From NCBI GenBank assembly GCA_003641695.1, contig QNBL01000010.1, positions 1 through 19,533 of the forward strand: DNA of 19,533 bases, read 5' to 3'. Below the pieces are notes generated by a model. It saw only the letters and a program-made list of their open reading frames with translations. It ran no database searches and had not been told where the DNA came from. A program made the position numbers and the translations under genes. The stretch is from Spirochaetota bacterium (lineage in GTDB: Bacteria; Spirochaetota; Spirochaetia; B11-G9). Below are positions 8,484 to 16,272 of this stretch, in pieces (position 1 is the stretch's first letter; each line of letters begins with the position of its first letter).

Positions 8484-9851
8484 CTACTCCAGAATCTCCT
8501 GTAAAGATTTCTTCAGAATTTCCCGGGAGTTATATCTTTTTCCCAATTCAAAATTGGCCTTTAAAAGAGCATTTGTGTTTGGGGAAAGGATAACTGAGAT
8601 TATCTCTTTTGTAATAGTTTCAACTTTTTCCGGAGGCAGCTTGTAAAACGAAGTTTCCCGATCCCTTAGAAAATCAGAACCAAGACTGATATATGAATAT
8701 CCCTTCGGCTTGATGTCAGTTAAAAAGACCGGATATTCAAAAGCAGCAATCGGTTTTTGGGCAAATACAGCTTCAATAAACTGATTTCCCCATCCCTCGT
8801 AAACGCTTGGATAGGAAACAAGATCTGAAAATACATAGGTATCGAAAAGAGAATAGATCTTCTTTCCTTCTTCATTTACTCCCCGCTCTGCAGCTATCCT
8901 GGGTTGAATATCCTTGTACGGAATCCCTTTACTTTTAAGCGTACTTATAATTGAATCATGATACTTCTGTGCTTCCTGCTCCGCGTATCCGGCAATCAAG
9001 TACACAAATCTTGAAGCTTTTGACAGAGATTTCCCGTTGTATAAGGTCTTCCCGGAAAACTGTCCCTCTGCTGCAGCCTTATTGAGCTGCTCAAGAATCG
9101 GGATCATAAGTTCCAGACCTTTTCGTTTCACAATCCGTGTTGCTTGAAGAATATATACATCATCCTCATTAAGACCGAAACTATCAGGAAAATCTCTATT
9201 GTAATCATCTTTCACCCAGAGGGGCATGGAGAAATCCAGAGTATCAGGAATAACCGCGGCTTCAATACCTGTCCGCTCTTTAAGAAGTATAGCAGCTCTT
9301 GTGCTTATGACGGCATGCATTAGATTTGGCAACTCAGGAGGAATATACATCTTCAAGAAAGAACTGATTTCTTCACAAGAGGGATTTTTAAAATCCTCAC
9401 GCTCCCAATAGAAATCATGATGGGTTGCAAGGGCTTGTATACCTGTATCTTTCAGTAACATATAGAAAGCAAAGGCACTTGCAATATGCCGTCCATGGGA
9501 GAAAATATTATGGATAAGAATTCTATCAGGGTTAACCCGGCTTACAATCTCCTTCAGTTTTTTGTATATCCTTGAAGCAAGATCACGGATATCACGGACA
9601 AGATAATCACTTTCCGTGTAATCAGGATGTGAACCAAAGGAATTATTTGTAATTTTTCTCACTTCGTTCCGGTCAAAATCAAGTTCAGGAACAACAAAAT
9701 CGGCACCGTCACTACCGGTCCCGGCAAGAAGATAAACCTTCCACCCCAGTTCCCTCAGAATAGCAGCTCTCTTATCAATTTCCAGAGAAACACCGTCGGT
9801 ACGCCCTGTCCTGTAATGACAAATTAATACTACCCTCTCCATATCTGCCAT
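8484..9851 (-). CDS. GT4-type glycosyltransferase (GT-B fold)
   Basis: Retaining glycosyltransferase of 455 residues from ATG 9851. N-terminal acceptor domain: GRTDGVSLEIDKRAAIL at about 16-32, the donor glycine-loop equivalent, then IHNIFSHGRHIASAFAFY at 113-130 and THHDFYWERE at 143-152. C-terminal nucleotide-sugar domain: ATRIVKRKGLEL with Arg239 and Lys244, and the EX7E motif in YEGWGNQFIEA with Glu352 and Glu360. All the expected GT4 residues are present. Long relatives with HHDFYWER-type motifs include enzymes of mannosylglucosylglycerate-type solute synthesis, so a glycosyl-glycerate or mannoside product is possible, but I cannot assign it. It is the promoter-proximal gene of the uptake operon, an odd place for a synthetic enzyme. 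Start: TTG 9875 lies at the -10 element and is excluded; ATG 9851 or ATG 9842 are possible, neither with a strong ribosome site. Confidence 0.85.
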   Translation of the reverse strand: MADMERVVLICHYRTGRTDGVSLEIDKRAAILRELGWKVYLLAGTGSDGADFVVPELDFDRNEVRKITNNSFGSHPDYTESDYLVRDIRDLASRIYKKLKEIVSRVNPDRILIHNIFSHGRHIASAFAFYMLLKDTGIQALATHHDFYWEREDFKNPSCEEISSFLKMYIPPELPNLMHAVISTRAAILLKERTGIEAAVIPDTLDFSMPLWVKDDYNRDFPDSFGLNEDDVYILQATRIVKRKGLELMIPILEQLNKAAAEGQFSGKTLYNGKSLSKASRFVYLIAGYAEQEAQKYHDSIISTLKSKGIPYKDIQPRIAAERGVNEEGKKIYSLFDTYVFSDLVSYPSVYEGWGNQFIEAVFAQKPIAAFEYPVFLTDIKPKGYSYISLGSDFLRDRETSFYKLPPEKVETITKEIISVILSPNTNALLKANFELGKRYNSREILKKSLQEILE

Positions 9852-9877
9852 AAAAATGCTTTTTCCACCATACAACC

Positions 9878-9906
9878 AGTCTAAATCCTACCACCTAATA
9901 TGTCAA
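9878..9906 (-). promoter_or_regulatory. Sigma-70-type promoter of the sugar-uptake operon
   Basis: On the minus strand a perfect -35 TTGACA (9906-9901) is followed after 17 bases by TAGACT (9883-9878), four of six matches to the -10 consensus. Transcription would begin near 9871, about 20 bases before ATG 9851. It faces away from the regulator gene and would serve the whole operon from the glycosyltransferase to the GH130 remnant. Confidence 0.7.
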
Positions 9907-9919
9907 GTTAAATTTTACA

Positions 9920-9949
9920 AAACTAGTTTCCCACAACTTGTTATATCAA
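9920..9949. promoter_or_regulatory. Two candidate operator palindromes between divergent promoters
   Basis: A perfect 10-base palindrome AAACTAGTTT (9920-9929) and a near-perfect 12-base one TTGTTATATCAA (9938-9949, one mismatched pair) lie between the two -35 boxes, centre-to-centre 19 bases apart. The second resembles in shape the TTGTA..TACAA half-sites bound by AraR, a regulator with the same GntR plus LacI-type architecture. The position suits a repressor controlling both the operon and itself. Binding is inferred, not shown; short AT-rich palindromes can arise by chance. Confidence 0.45.
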
Positions 9950-9954
9950 CCGAC

Positions 9955-9983
9955 TTGATTAAACGACTATATTACGGTATAAT
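9955..9983 (+). promoter_or_regulatory. Sigma-70-type promoter of the regulator, predicted leaderless
   Basis: TTGATT (9955-9960), 17 bases, then a perfect TATAAT (9978-9983). The regulator's ATG begins at 9991, 7 bases after the -10 box, exactly where transcription should start. No Shine-Dalgarno sequence precedes the ATG (the bases are ACTCCCC). The mRNA should therefore start at or next to the A of the ATG. Confidence 0.72.
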
Positions 9984-9990
9984 ACTCCCC

Positions 9991-11085
9991 ATGATTCCCC
10001 GGTATAAAGAAATAATCAATGACATCCAGTCTAAAATAACCAAAGGTATTTACAAAGAAGGAGAAAAGCTCCCTTCAGAATCACAGCTCATGACTCAATT
10101 TAAAACGAGTAGAATTACGGTTATCCGGGCTTTAAAAGAGCTTGAGTTCACCGAAATTATTTACCGGGAAAAAGGCAGAGGATCATTCGTTGCACCCAGG
10201 AAAGGGCATACGCAGAAAGTAATCTCACTTATCATTCCGCATAAAACTAATTTCTTCTCGGGTGGTCAACAGTACGTTAGAAGCGTGTATAAATATTGTC
10301 AGCAATACGGATACCTGTGTTCAGTTCATTATTCAGAACAATCTTCCAAAAAGGAACGAAAAATTCTGGAGGATATATCAAAACATAAGGTTTCAGGAGT
10401 TATTCTTTATCCGATTAACAGTAAAAATATTGATCTGATTAGTACTCTCATCATAAAAGGGTGTCCCCTTGTTCTTCTGGATAGAAAACTGGATGAAGTA
10501 GAAGTTCCGGTTGTGGAATCCGATAATTATAAAGGAGCTTTCGAAGCAGTTAATTATATTATTGACAAGGGACACAGAGAGATAGCCTTTGTTGGAGCTA
10601 AAGACTCCATTACAGTCGGCAAACGGTACAAGGGATACTGCAATGCCCTCGTATCCAGAGGGATAGCCCTGAATAAAGATATAATTTTTACCAGCTATCA
10701 TGAAAAAAACTCTGATGACAGGCAGGAGATTTTGACGTTATCAGAGGCCGAGTGGATAATAACCCGGATTCGTTCAGTCAATCCGGCAGTCAGTGCGGTT
10801 TTTTGTGCAAATGACCTGATTGCCGTCAGGCTGATGAAGGCAGCGCGTTTACAGAAAGTAAAAATACCAGAAGAACTTTCATTCGTCGGCTTTGATAACA
10901 TAAGCTATAGCGAAACAGAAGAATTAAACCTTACCTCTGTAGAGCAGGATTTTGATCAAATAGGGAGAAGCTGCGTTGAACTTCTCTACAACAAAATAAG
11001 CAATACGGGCAATGAACCCGCTTCAGTAATCATAGAGACACGTTTAAACGAGGGGAACTCTGTATTTTGTTTTGAAGAAACGTAG
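9991..11085 (+). CDS. GntR-LacI-type hybrid transcriptional regulator (AraR-like layout)
   Basis: DNA-binding regulator of 364 residues. Residues 1-68 form a GntR-type winged helix: YKEIINDIQSKITKGIYKEG, KLPSESQLMTQF (recognition region with SRITVIRALKEL at 40-51) and the wing REKGRGSFV. From about 75 to the end it has a periplasmic-binding-protein-like sugar domain as in LacI relatives: VISLIIPH, VSGVILYP, CPLVLLDRKL, VNYIIDKGHREIAFVG, AVFCANDLIAVRLM and ELSFVGFDNISYSE. This architecture is that of AraR. It lies divergent from the sugar-uptake operon and most likely represses it until its sugar binds. The frame is open back to 9856, but ATG 9991 is chosen since the GntR domain begins there and the longer version would cross both promoters. 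The effector is probably the transported sugar or its breakdown product (inference). Confidence 0.93.
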   Translation: MIPRYKEIINDIQSKITKGIYKEGEKLPSESQLMTQFKTSRITVIRALKELEFTEIIYREKGRGSFVAPRKGHTQKVISLIIPHKTNFFSGGQQYVRSVYKYCQQYGYLCSVHYSEQSSKKERKILEDISKHKVSGVILYPINSKNIDLISTLIIKGCPLVLLDRKLDEVEVPVVESDNYKGAFEAVNYIIDKGHREIAFVGAKDSITVGKRYKGYCNALVSRGIALNKDIIFTSYHEKNSDDRQEILTLSEAEWIITRIRSVNPAVSAVFCANDLIAVRLMKAARLQKVKIPEELSFVGFDNISYSETEELNLTSVEQDFDQIGRSCVELLYNKISNTGNEPASVIIETRLNEGNSVFCFEET

Positions 11086-11110
11086 TATAATGTAAATTTT
11101 CAAGCTGGTT

Positions 11111-12253
11111 TTACCCTGCCTGCCTTTCTCTGTATTTTTCGACCTCCCATGTATTAATAAACCGCACCTTTTCGTCAGTCATATATTCCGGCCCGCCGAA
11201 TGATGACGTCATGCGGATAACACGTATTGCATCGAGCATAAGCAGCCTGGATTTCTCTGACGCTTTAGGACTTGTACCGATGGAAATGAATCCCTTACCC
11301 GGCACCAGAATCGTCTTTGCCTGTTTCCCCCACTTTTTATAGAAAACTTTATAATCCTGTTTTATTCTCTCAAAAAAAACATCACGTTCTTTGTATTCCG
11401 CGACAAGGGGCAGATGCCCCATATAAACTATATGATCCGGTGTTAATGACTTCATCAGCAATCCGTATTTGTCTTCCGTTTTAAGCAATCCGCGTATTTC
11501 TTCCCCGGTTGTAAATAAGGCATTCCCGTTCTCACCGGCTAATCTACCTATATCTTTCAGAAGATCATCAGGAATATATTCATTATCATCGGTTTCCACC
11601 GGGGAAGTATCAGCGATCTCATTCTCAAGAATTTCAAAAAGCTTCCCGTATTTTTTATCGACTTCTTCAGGCGTATCTCCCCATACAAAAACCCCGTGAT
11701 TTGCCAGAAAAATATAATCAGGCAGTGCTCCTCCATGGGATGCAGTCCATTCTGCCAATCTTTCATCCACAGTTTTTGCCAGAACATATCCGGGATCAAC
11801 CAGCGGGACCCAGATATGCCTGCCGGAGAAAATCTCCTCTGCTTTCTTCTCGCCGTTTTTGGAACATGTCAAGCTGTTAACAACCGCAGGATGCGTGTGA
11901 ACTACAAGTCGGGCAGGGATTATTCCATGTAGAAGGGATTCTACACTTGGCCGGCCATTTTCTCCATCAAACCTTGAAGCCATTAAATCTGCCAATACCA
12001 GTTCCTCTCTTTTTTCCCTGCTTTCAGAATACAATGCTGTACGGATTTTATTCAGTCTTTTCATATCAAGCATCACAAATCCGTCTTTACCGATAGTTCC
12101 CAATTCTGTTCCGGAAGCCTTCACAGCCATGACAGATTCCGACTTCCAGGAAGTATTGCCTCCTCCTGCCAGAACATAATTCCTGTTATTTCCATACTTT
12201 CTTGAAATATCTATTAAAATATTCATGTATTCTTCCGGTATTTTATTATCCAT
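11111..12253 (-). CDS. rhaD: Class II aldolase, L-rhamnulose-1-phosphate aldolase type
   Basis: Zinc-dependent class II aldolase (380 residues) expected to split L-rhamnulose 1-phosphate into dihydroxyacetone phosphate and L-lactaldehyde. Visible motifs, numbered from ATG 12253: YVLAGGGNTSWK at 26-37 with VKASGTEL at 44-51 (phosphate and substrate region), Glu105 in SVESLLHG, the metal-binding VVHTHP with His119 and His121, and a third ligand His186 in FLANHGVFVWG. It resembles the aldolase half of the long RhaE-type protein (aldolase fused to a short-chain dehydrogenase) rather than the short E. coli RhaD; the dehydrogenase half is absent here. ATG 12253 overlaps the rhaA stop as TGATG and has GAGG 5 bases before; the TTG one codon earlier is less likely. 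Last gene of the rhamnose operon, converging on the regulator with a 25-base gap and no clear terminator. Confidence 0.85.
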   Translation of the reverse strand: MDNKIPEEYMNILIDISRKYGNNRNYVLAGGGNTSWKSESVMAVKASGTELGTIGKDGFVMLDMKRLNKIRTALYSESREKREELVLADLMASRFDGENGRPSVESLLHGIIPARLVVHTHPAVVNSLTCSKNGEKKAEEIFSGRHIWVPLVDPGYVLAKTVDERLAEWTASHGGALPDYIFLANHGVFVWGDTPEEVDKKYGKLFEILENEIADTSPVETDDNEYIPDDLLKDIGRLAGENGNALFTTGEEIRGLLKTEDKYGLLMKSLTPDHIVYMGHLPLVAEYKERDVFFERIKQDYKVFYKKWGKQAKTILVPGKGFISIGTSPKASEKSRLLMLDAIRVIRMTSSFGGPEYMTDEKVRFINTWEVEKYRERQAG

Positions 12254-13512
12254 CAAATCCTCTTTAACAGTACTTTTTTCTCATACTCCATAACATCAGG
12301 AATAAGCTGTCTATCACTAGGCACTCCTGCTGTTTCACAGTAATAGTTCCAAACATCCCCAAAAGGCATAAACTTCAATTCTTCAATAAGGGCAAGCCTT
12401 GCAAAGGCATTCCCGTCTGCATCATACTTGTTAAGCAGTTCTGCCGGTTCAAGAAGTCCAAGCAGAAGACCCTTTAAAGTTGCCCGCGCACCTATGGCAT
12501 AAGCGCCAATCCTGTTCATGGTTCCGTCAAAGAAATCAAGTCCAATGTGGGTTTTATCCAGTTTATCACACCTGATAATTTCCTCTGCCAAATAGCGTAT
12601 ATCATCATTAAGGATAACAACATGATCACTGTCCCATCTTACCGGCCGGCTTACATGGAGAAGAAGCTCATCAAAAAAAAGATACATTGAAGAGAGCTTG
12701 TCCGCTATCAATTCGGTGGGATGGAAATGTCCCAGGTCAAGAGTTGCTATTTTATTATTTTTCAAAGCATAACCCATGTAAAACTCGTGGGAACCGACAA
12801 CGTAGGATTCGCTTCCAATACCGAAAAGTTTTGTCTCAACCGCATCTTTCATTGCTGCTTTGGGAATTTTTTCCGAATACATTTCGTCAAGAGACTCTTT
12901 TAATATTGAACGGTACTTTAATCTGTTTACGGGCAGATCTTTCATACCGTCCGGAATCCAGGTATTTAAAATGGACGGGTCGTCCTGGGCACGCCCAAAA
13001 GCAGCTGCAATCTTTCTGCTTCTTTTCCCGTGTTCTATCCAGAAATCACGTATTCCCTTATCCGGACTCGCAAGTGTGAATCCCCTTTCAGCTTTCGGAT
13101 GGGAAAAGAAAGTTCCGTTAAAATCCAGCTTTATCCCTTTCTCTTTTCCCCAGTCAATCCAGCCCTTGAAATGCTCCGGTTCAATTTCGTCCCTGTCAAC
13201 TTTTTTCCCGCCAAACTCTCCGTAAATGGCATGGAGACTGAGGCGGTGTGTTCCCGGCAGCAGTGAATAAACCTTATCAAGATCCGATCTCATTTCCTCT
13301 ATTGTCCCCGATTTCCCGGGATAATTCCCGGTTACCTGTATGCCCCCTCCTGCAAGCTGTGCATCCGGAGTTTCAAACCCGCCGACATCATCCGTCTGCC
13401 AGCAATGCAGAGACAATGCTATTTCCTTCAGCTTTTCCAAAGCCTTGTCCGCATCCACCCCTATTTCGGCATATCTTTCCTTTGCGTTATTATACAATTC
13501 AATACTATTCAT
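12253..13512 (-). CDS. rhaA: L-rhamnose isomerase
   Basis: Converts L-rhamnose to L-rhamnulose in the cytoplasm using a divalent metal such as Mn2+. At 419 residues it has the same length as E. coli RhaA. Motifs include LHCWQTDDVGGFE at 35-47, GGIQVTGNYPG at 56-66, LDFNGTFFSHPKA at 129-141, GSHEFYMGYAL at 240-250, TLDLGHFHPTE at 257-267 and SRPVRWDSDHV at 288-298. His262, Asp294 and Asp296 fall at the metal-ligand positions of the E. coli enzyme. ATG 13512 has GGAGG 7 bases upstream and overlaps by one base (TAATG) the stop of the M24 remnant, as in an intact operon. Coupled to the aldolase downstream. Confidence 0.97.
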   Translation of the reverse strand: MNSIELYNNAKERYAEIGVDADKALEKLKEIALSLHCWQTDDVGGFETPDAQLAGGGIQVTGNYPGKSGTIEEMRSDLDKVYSLLPGTHRLSLHAIYGEFGGKKVDRDEIEPEHFKGWIDWGKEKGIKLDFNGTFFSHPKAERGFTLASPDKGIRDFWIEHGKRSRKIAAAFGRAQDDPSILNTWIPDGMKDLPVNRLKYRSILKESLDEMYSEKIPKAAMKDAVETKLFGIGSESYVVGSHEFYMGYALKNNKIATLDLGHFHPTELIADKLSSMYLFFDELLLHVSRPVRWDSDHVVILNDDIRYLAEEIIRCDKLDKTHIGLDFFDGTMNRIGAYAIGARATLKGLLLGLLEPAELLNKYDADGNAFARLALIEELKFMPFGDVWNYYCETAGVPSDRQLIPDVMEYEKKVLLKRI

Positions 13513-13804
13513 TATGATCCTCCGTAATTTATAATATCCGGCATTGAAACGAGCTTCTCCGCCCCGTTTTCCGTAACAATATGTCCGGCTTCCTCAACAA
13601 TCCGCCGGCCTATTGCCTCAACAGTAAAAAGAGCTCTTTTTATCTTTTCCCCCGGATCTCCGACTGTAACGCCCCTTCCGCTCCGGCCCTATCATCCGCA
13701 TAAGCAAGAACATTATCAAGTTCAAGTTCTTTCATCAGCGATCGTACTTTTTCCCATCGGGCGGAATATTCGTTAATCGGTATAACAGGGTTCCCCCATT
13801 CCAT
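13512..13804 (-). pseudogene. Deletion remnant of an M24 peptidase-like gene
   Basis: Two fragments remain. The first starts at ATG 13804, four bases after the rhaM stop, and encodes NPVIPINEYSARWEKVRSLM then LELDNVLAYADDRA. This resembles the creatinase-type N-terminal domain of M24 peptidases; after it the frame becomes unrelated and stops at 13640. The second, one frame over, encodes GDPGEKIKRALFTVEAIGRR then IVEEAGHIVTENGAEKL and stops at 13512-13514, matching the C-terminal ...FTVE..., ...EE..VT..G.E.L... pattern of the same fold. So the natural start and end of one gene survive while most of the middle (some 250-300 codons) is gone; the junction is near 13670-13695. Spacing to both neighbours is that of a normal operon gene. 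Assignment to M24 is by motif memory only, and a different split origin for the second piece is possible. Confidence 0.6.
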
Positions 13805-13808
13805 AACT

Positions 13809-14120
13809 TTACGCCATATAAAAAACTTCTTCCAAAGGAACAGTTACCGGCGAGTTATCGGGATTGGTCTCCATAATATCCGCCATATACGCCCACCACT
13901 TTTGAACCATTTCAAGATTCCCGAGATCCTGTGAGGAACTCTCCCCCTCCTGATTCTGCACTCCGAAAAGTATGTTTGTTTCTTCATCGAAGAATATTGA
14001 ATAATCGGAAACTCCCTGATCCTTAAGCAGTTTCTTTAATTCCGGCCACAGCTCATCATGCCGTCTTTTATACTCATCTTTAAAGCCGGGTTTAAGTTTC
14101 ATTTTAAAAGCAACTTTCAT
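13809..14120 (-). CDS. rhaM: L-rhamnose mutarotase
   Basis: Interconverts the anomers of L-rhamnose so that the isomerase receives its preferred form. The 103 residues match the E. coli RhaM length (104). Family positions are visible: His21 in RRHDELWPEL (equivalent to E. coli His22), Tyr40 in DYSIFFDEETNILFG, the paired tryptophans in VQKWWAYMADIM at 72-83, and the C-terminal PLEEVFYM. ATG 14120 overlaps the stop of the upstream UroD-fold gene as ATGA, with AAGGA about 9 bases before it. Confidence 0.96.
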   Translation of the reverse strand: MKVAFKMKLKPGFKDEYKRRHDELWPELKKLLKDQGVSDYSIFFDEETNILFGVQNQEGESSSQDLGNLEMVQKWWAYMADIMETNPDNSPVTVPLEEVFYMA

Positions 14121-15214
14121 AACTTTATATCCTTTATATTTTCAATCATTGCTTCAACCATATCCGGACTTACATCCGCCTGAATAATATGAGCAGGAGC
14201 CATTAAATAGCCGCCGTCTTTAGCCATAATGGAAGCTCTCTCTTCTATCTCTTTTTTAAGCGCTGCTTTGTCCCCGGAAGGAAGAAGTTCCTGCTGATCA
14301 ATACCTCCGAAAAAATTTATTTTACCGCCGTATTTCTCAACAAGCTCGTTAGGATCAGACCCCGGGACATTAGGCTGCACAGGGTTATAGACTTCTATAC
14401 CCATCTCAATAAAATCATCTATTAAAGGAGCTACCGCTCCGTCAGAATGCATTATTATCATTACATCAGGATTGATTTTCTTGAGTTTCTTTATCATCCG
14501 ATGATACCGTGGTTTAAATTTCTCCCTCCACATATCAGGACTTATAAGCATTGAAGTCTGAGTTCCAAGATCCTCTCCAAACCATAGGGCATCAACCCCC
14601 AGCTCCGCAAGCTGCTTTGCCAATCCGAAAGTCCATGCTTCAACCTTGTCATTCAAAAGCTCTATCCACGATTCTCCCATTGCCATCGGGATCATATACT
14701 CCGTCATCCCTGTCAGATGCCATGCCATTTCAAATATGCTCAGTTCCACATCACCGATTACGAAATATTCCTTGCCGTATTTTTCAATATCCCTTTTCGC
14801 TTTATCGAATCGTCCCGGTGCATAAGGATCGGGAAACTGATATTTTTCTATATCCTCAACACTTCCCGCTTCGGCAAGGGGGCATTTTACCACGTCCACA
14901 TAAAGATCACTCGGTTTCATTTCCATGCCGAACTCATTCAGGGTTACATTTTCTCTGACCGTCTTTATCTCAAAATCTGACGCAACAGTACCACCGACTA
15001 CGATACAGTCGCTCCCCATCTTTGTTCTAATCTCATTTGCAGAGATTCTGTATGTCAGATCCTCATAGTAACTTAGTGAGTAATCCGGTTCTATCCCGAG
15101 TTTTTTCCCAAAATGATCGGTCAGCTGACGGCATAAATCAAACTGCAAAGGCGGACGGTCAGGTCTTCCATCCATCTTGTGAAATGCCCCTAGAACTCTA
15201 GCCTTTGAAGTCAT
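14117..15214 (-). CDS. Uroporphyrinogen decarboxylase-fold protein in the rhamnose operon
   Basis: Member of the UroD/cobalamin-methyltransferase superfamily (365 residues), cytoplasmic, function unknown. Family features: an N-terminal RVLGAFHKMDGRPDRPPLQF, VIGDVELSIFEMAWHLTGM at about 152-170, DALWFGEDLGTQTSMLISPD at 208-227, the MIIMHSDGAVAPLIDDFIE stretch at about 252-270 with His256 and Asp258, IEVYNPVQP at 273-281 and FFGGID near 305. The HSDG and NPVQP motifs are those of the methyltransferase-like branch seen in sugar loci, not of heme-synthesis HemE. ATG 15214 overlaps the RhaQ stop as ATGA with GAGG 5 bases before, and its own stop overlaps rhaM, so it is translationally tied to rhamnose import and mutarotation. 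A role in handling rhamnose or a methylated derivative is a guess. Confidence 0.85.
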   Translation of the reverse strand: MTSKARVLGAFHKMDGRPDRPPLQFDLCRQLTDHFGKKLGIEPDYSLSYYEDLTYRISANEIRTKMGSDCIVVGGTVASDFEIKTVRENVTLNEFGMEMKPSDLYVDVVKCPLAEAGSVEDIEKYQFPDPYAPGRFDKAKRDIEKYGKEYFVIGDVELSIFEMAWHLTGMTEYMIPMAMGESWIELLNDKVEAWTFGLAKQLAELGVDALWFGEDLGTQTSMLISPDMWREKFKPRYHRMIKKLKKINPDVMIIMHSDGAVAPLIDDFIEMGIEVYNPVQPNVPGSDPNELVEKYGGKINFFGGIDQQELLPSGDKAALKKEIEERASIMAKDGGYLMAPAHIIQADVSPDMVEAMIENIKDIKL

Positions 15215-16272
15215 GCTACCTCCTCAGTATTCTCATCTTTTTTCTGTTTTTTAAGTTTATTCTTCTTTTTTCTAATGCTTATAAACTCAGGTATAAGAAC
15301 TGCTACTATAAGCAAAGCACCAGTTGTAATTATCATTATTTTTGCCGACATGTTTAAAAGAGCCATACCGAACTTCAAATACCCCAAAAGGAATACAGCC
15401 AAAATAACACCGAAAATATTTCCTTTACCCCCGGTAATTGAAACACCCCCCAGGACAACTAGTGTAATAGCTTCAAGTTCATAACCCAGGGCAATATTTG
15501 GTCTTGTTGATCCAATCCTCGATGTCAAGAGAATTGCCGCAATCCCGGCAAACAGGCCGGTAAGGGCAAAATTAATCATCCTGATTCTCCTTACCGGGAT
15601 ACCGGAAAATTTGGAAGCAGTCGCACTGTTACCTATAGCATAGAGCTTTCTTCCATAGGTTGTTTTATGAATCACGAACCCCGTAATAACTGCAAGAACA
15701 AGAAAAAGGAAAAATTCAAAGGGGAGCATACTGTTTCCGATATATCCCTGACCAAAGTATCCAAAACCCTCCGGATAATGGGTATAAGCCTGATCTTCAA
15801 GAATAGCCTGGGGGATACCTCTAAATATTGACTGAGTAGCAAGAGTTACCGCAATGGAAGGCATTCCAAGAATTGCAACAAAGACTCCGTTAAACAAGCC
15901 TGCTGCAAGTCCTGATAAGAGTCCTACAATAATCAGAGTTCCCGTTCCAGCTCCATGAGCTGCAGCAAATCCCATCGTAAAAGAGGAGAGAGCTATAATT
16001 GCAGCAACCGAAATATCAATATCTCCGCATAGAATAATAAAAATCATGGGCAAAGCAAGAATTGCTTTTTCTGAGAAATTAAAAGTGGTATTCAGGAGAT
16101 TAAAGGTATCAAGAAAATAGGGGGTTAGATTTGAAAACACAATTACTTCAAATACAATCAAAGCAAATATAATGAATTCCCATCGGGTTATAAAATCAAC
16201 AATTCTGCTTTTTGTTGTTCTGTCTCTTACAAGTCTCGATGTATCTACAAGAGATTTTTTATATTCAGCCAT
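15211..16272 (-). CDS. rhaQ: Rhamnose ABC transporter permease (second)
   Basis: Inner-membrane subunit of the CUT2-family rhamnose importer, 353 residues with about eight to ten hydrophobic helices. It has the family signature after TM2, LCGDIDISVAAIIALSS at about 81-97, the middle GRKLYAIGNSATASKFSGI, and VVLGGVSITGGKGNIFG near the C-terminus. The chain begins with about 30 polar residues and ends in a lysine-rich tail (IRKKKNKLKKQKKDENTEE), longer than usual and probably cytoplasmic. ATG 16272 shares one base with the stop of the first permease (TGATG). Naming as RhaQ rests on gene order rhaS-T-P-Q, as in Rhizobium. Confidence 0.92.
   Translation of the reverse strand: MAEYKKSLVDTSRLVRDRTTKSRIVDFITRWEFIIFALIVFEVIVFSNLTPYFLDTFNLLNTTFNFSEKAILALPMIFIILCGDIDISVAAIIALSSFTMGFAAAHGAGTGTLIIVGLLSGLAAGLFNGVFVAILGMPSIAVTLATQSIFRGIPQAILEDQAYTHYPEGFGYFGQGYIGNSMLPFEFFLFLVLAVITGFVIHKTTYGRKLYAIGNSATASKFSGIPVRRIRMINFALTGLFAGIAAILLTSRIGSTRPNIALGYELEAITLVVLGGVSITGGKGNIFGVILAVFLLGYLKFGMALLNMSAKIMIITTGALLIVAVLIPEFISIRKKKNKLKKQKKDENTEEVA

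Noticed and set aside
9831..9872. A 13-codon minus-strand ORF starting with ATG 9872 near the predicted operon transcription start
   Set aside because: It could be a tiny leader peptide, but it has no ribosome site and no notable composition; too weak to call.
9856..9990. Longer open frame for the regulator, beginning at 9856
   Set aside because: The extra 45 residues would cover both promoters and have no GntR features; the winged helix starts at ATG 9991 just after a good -10 box.
11086..11110. Possible bidirectional terminator between the convergent regulator and aldolase genes
   Set aside because: No inverted repeat or U run is visible in these 25 bases.
11111..12253. Bifunctional aldolase/short-chain dehydrogenase
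   Set aside because: The protein ends after the aldolase-type region; no Rossmann-fold dehydrogenase sequence follows before the regulator gene.
12687..13534. Several plus-strand open frames of 60-130 codons opposite rhaA
   Set aside because: All lie antisense to a full-length, motif-complete isomerase and have unnatural composition.
14117..15214. HemE-type uroporphyrinogen decarboxylase for heme synthesis
   Set aside because: The sequence carries methyltransferase-branch motifs and lies among rhamnose genes, not tetrapyrrole genes.
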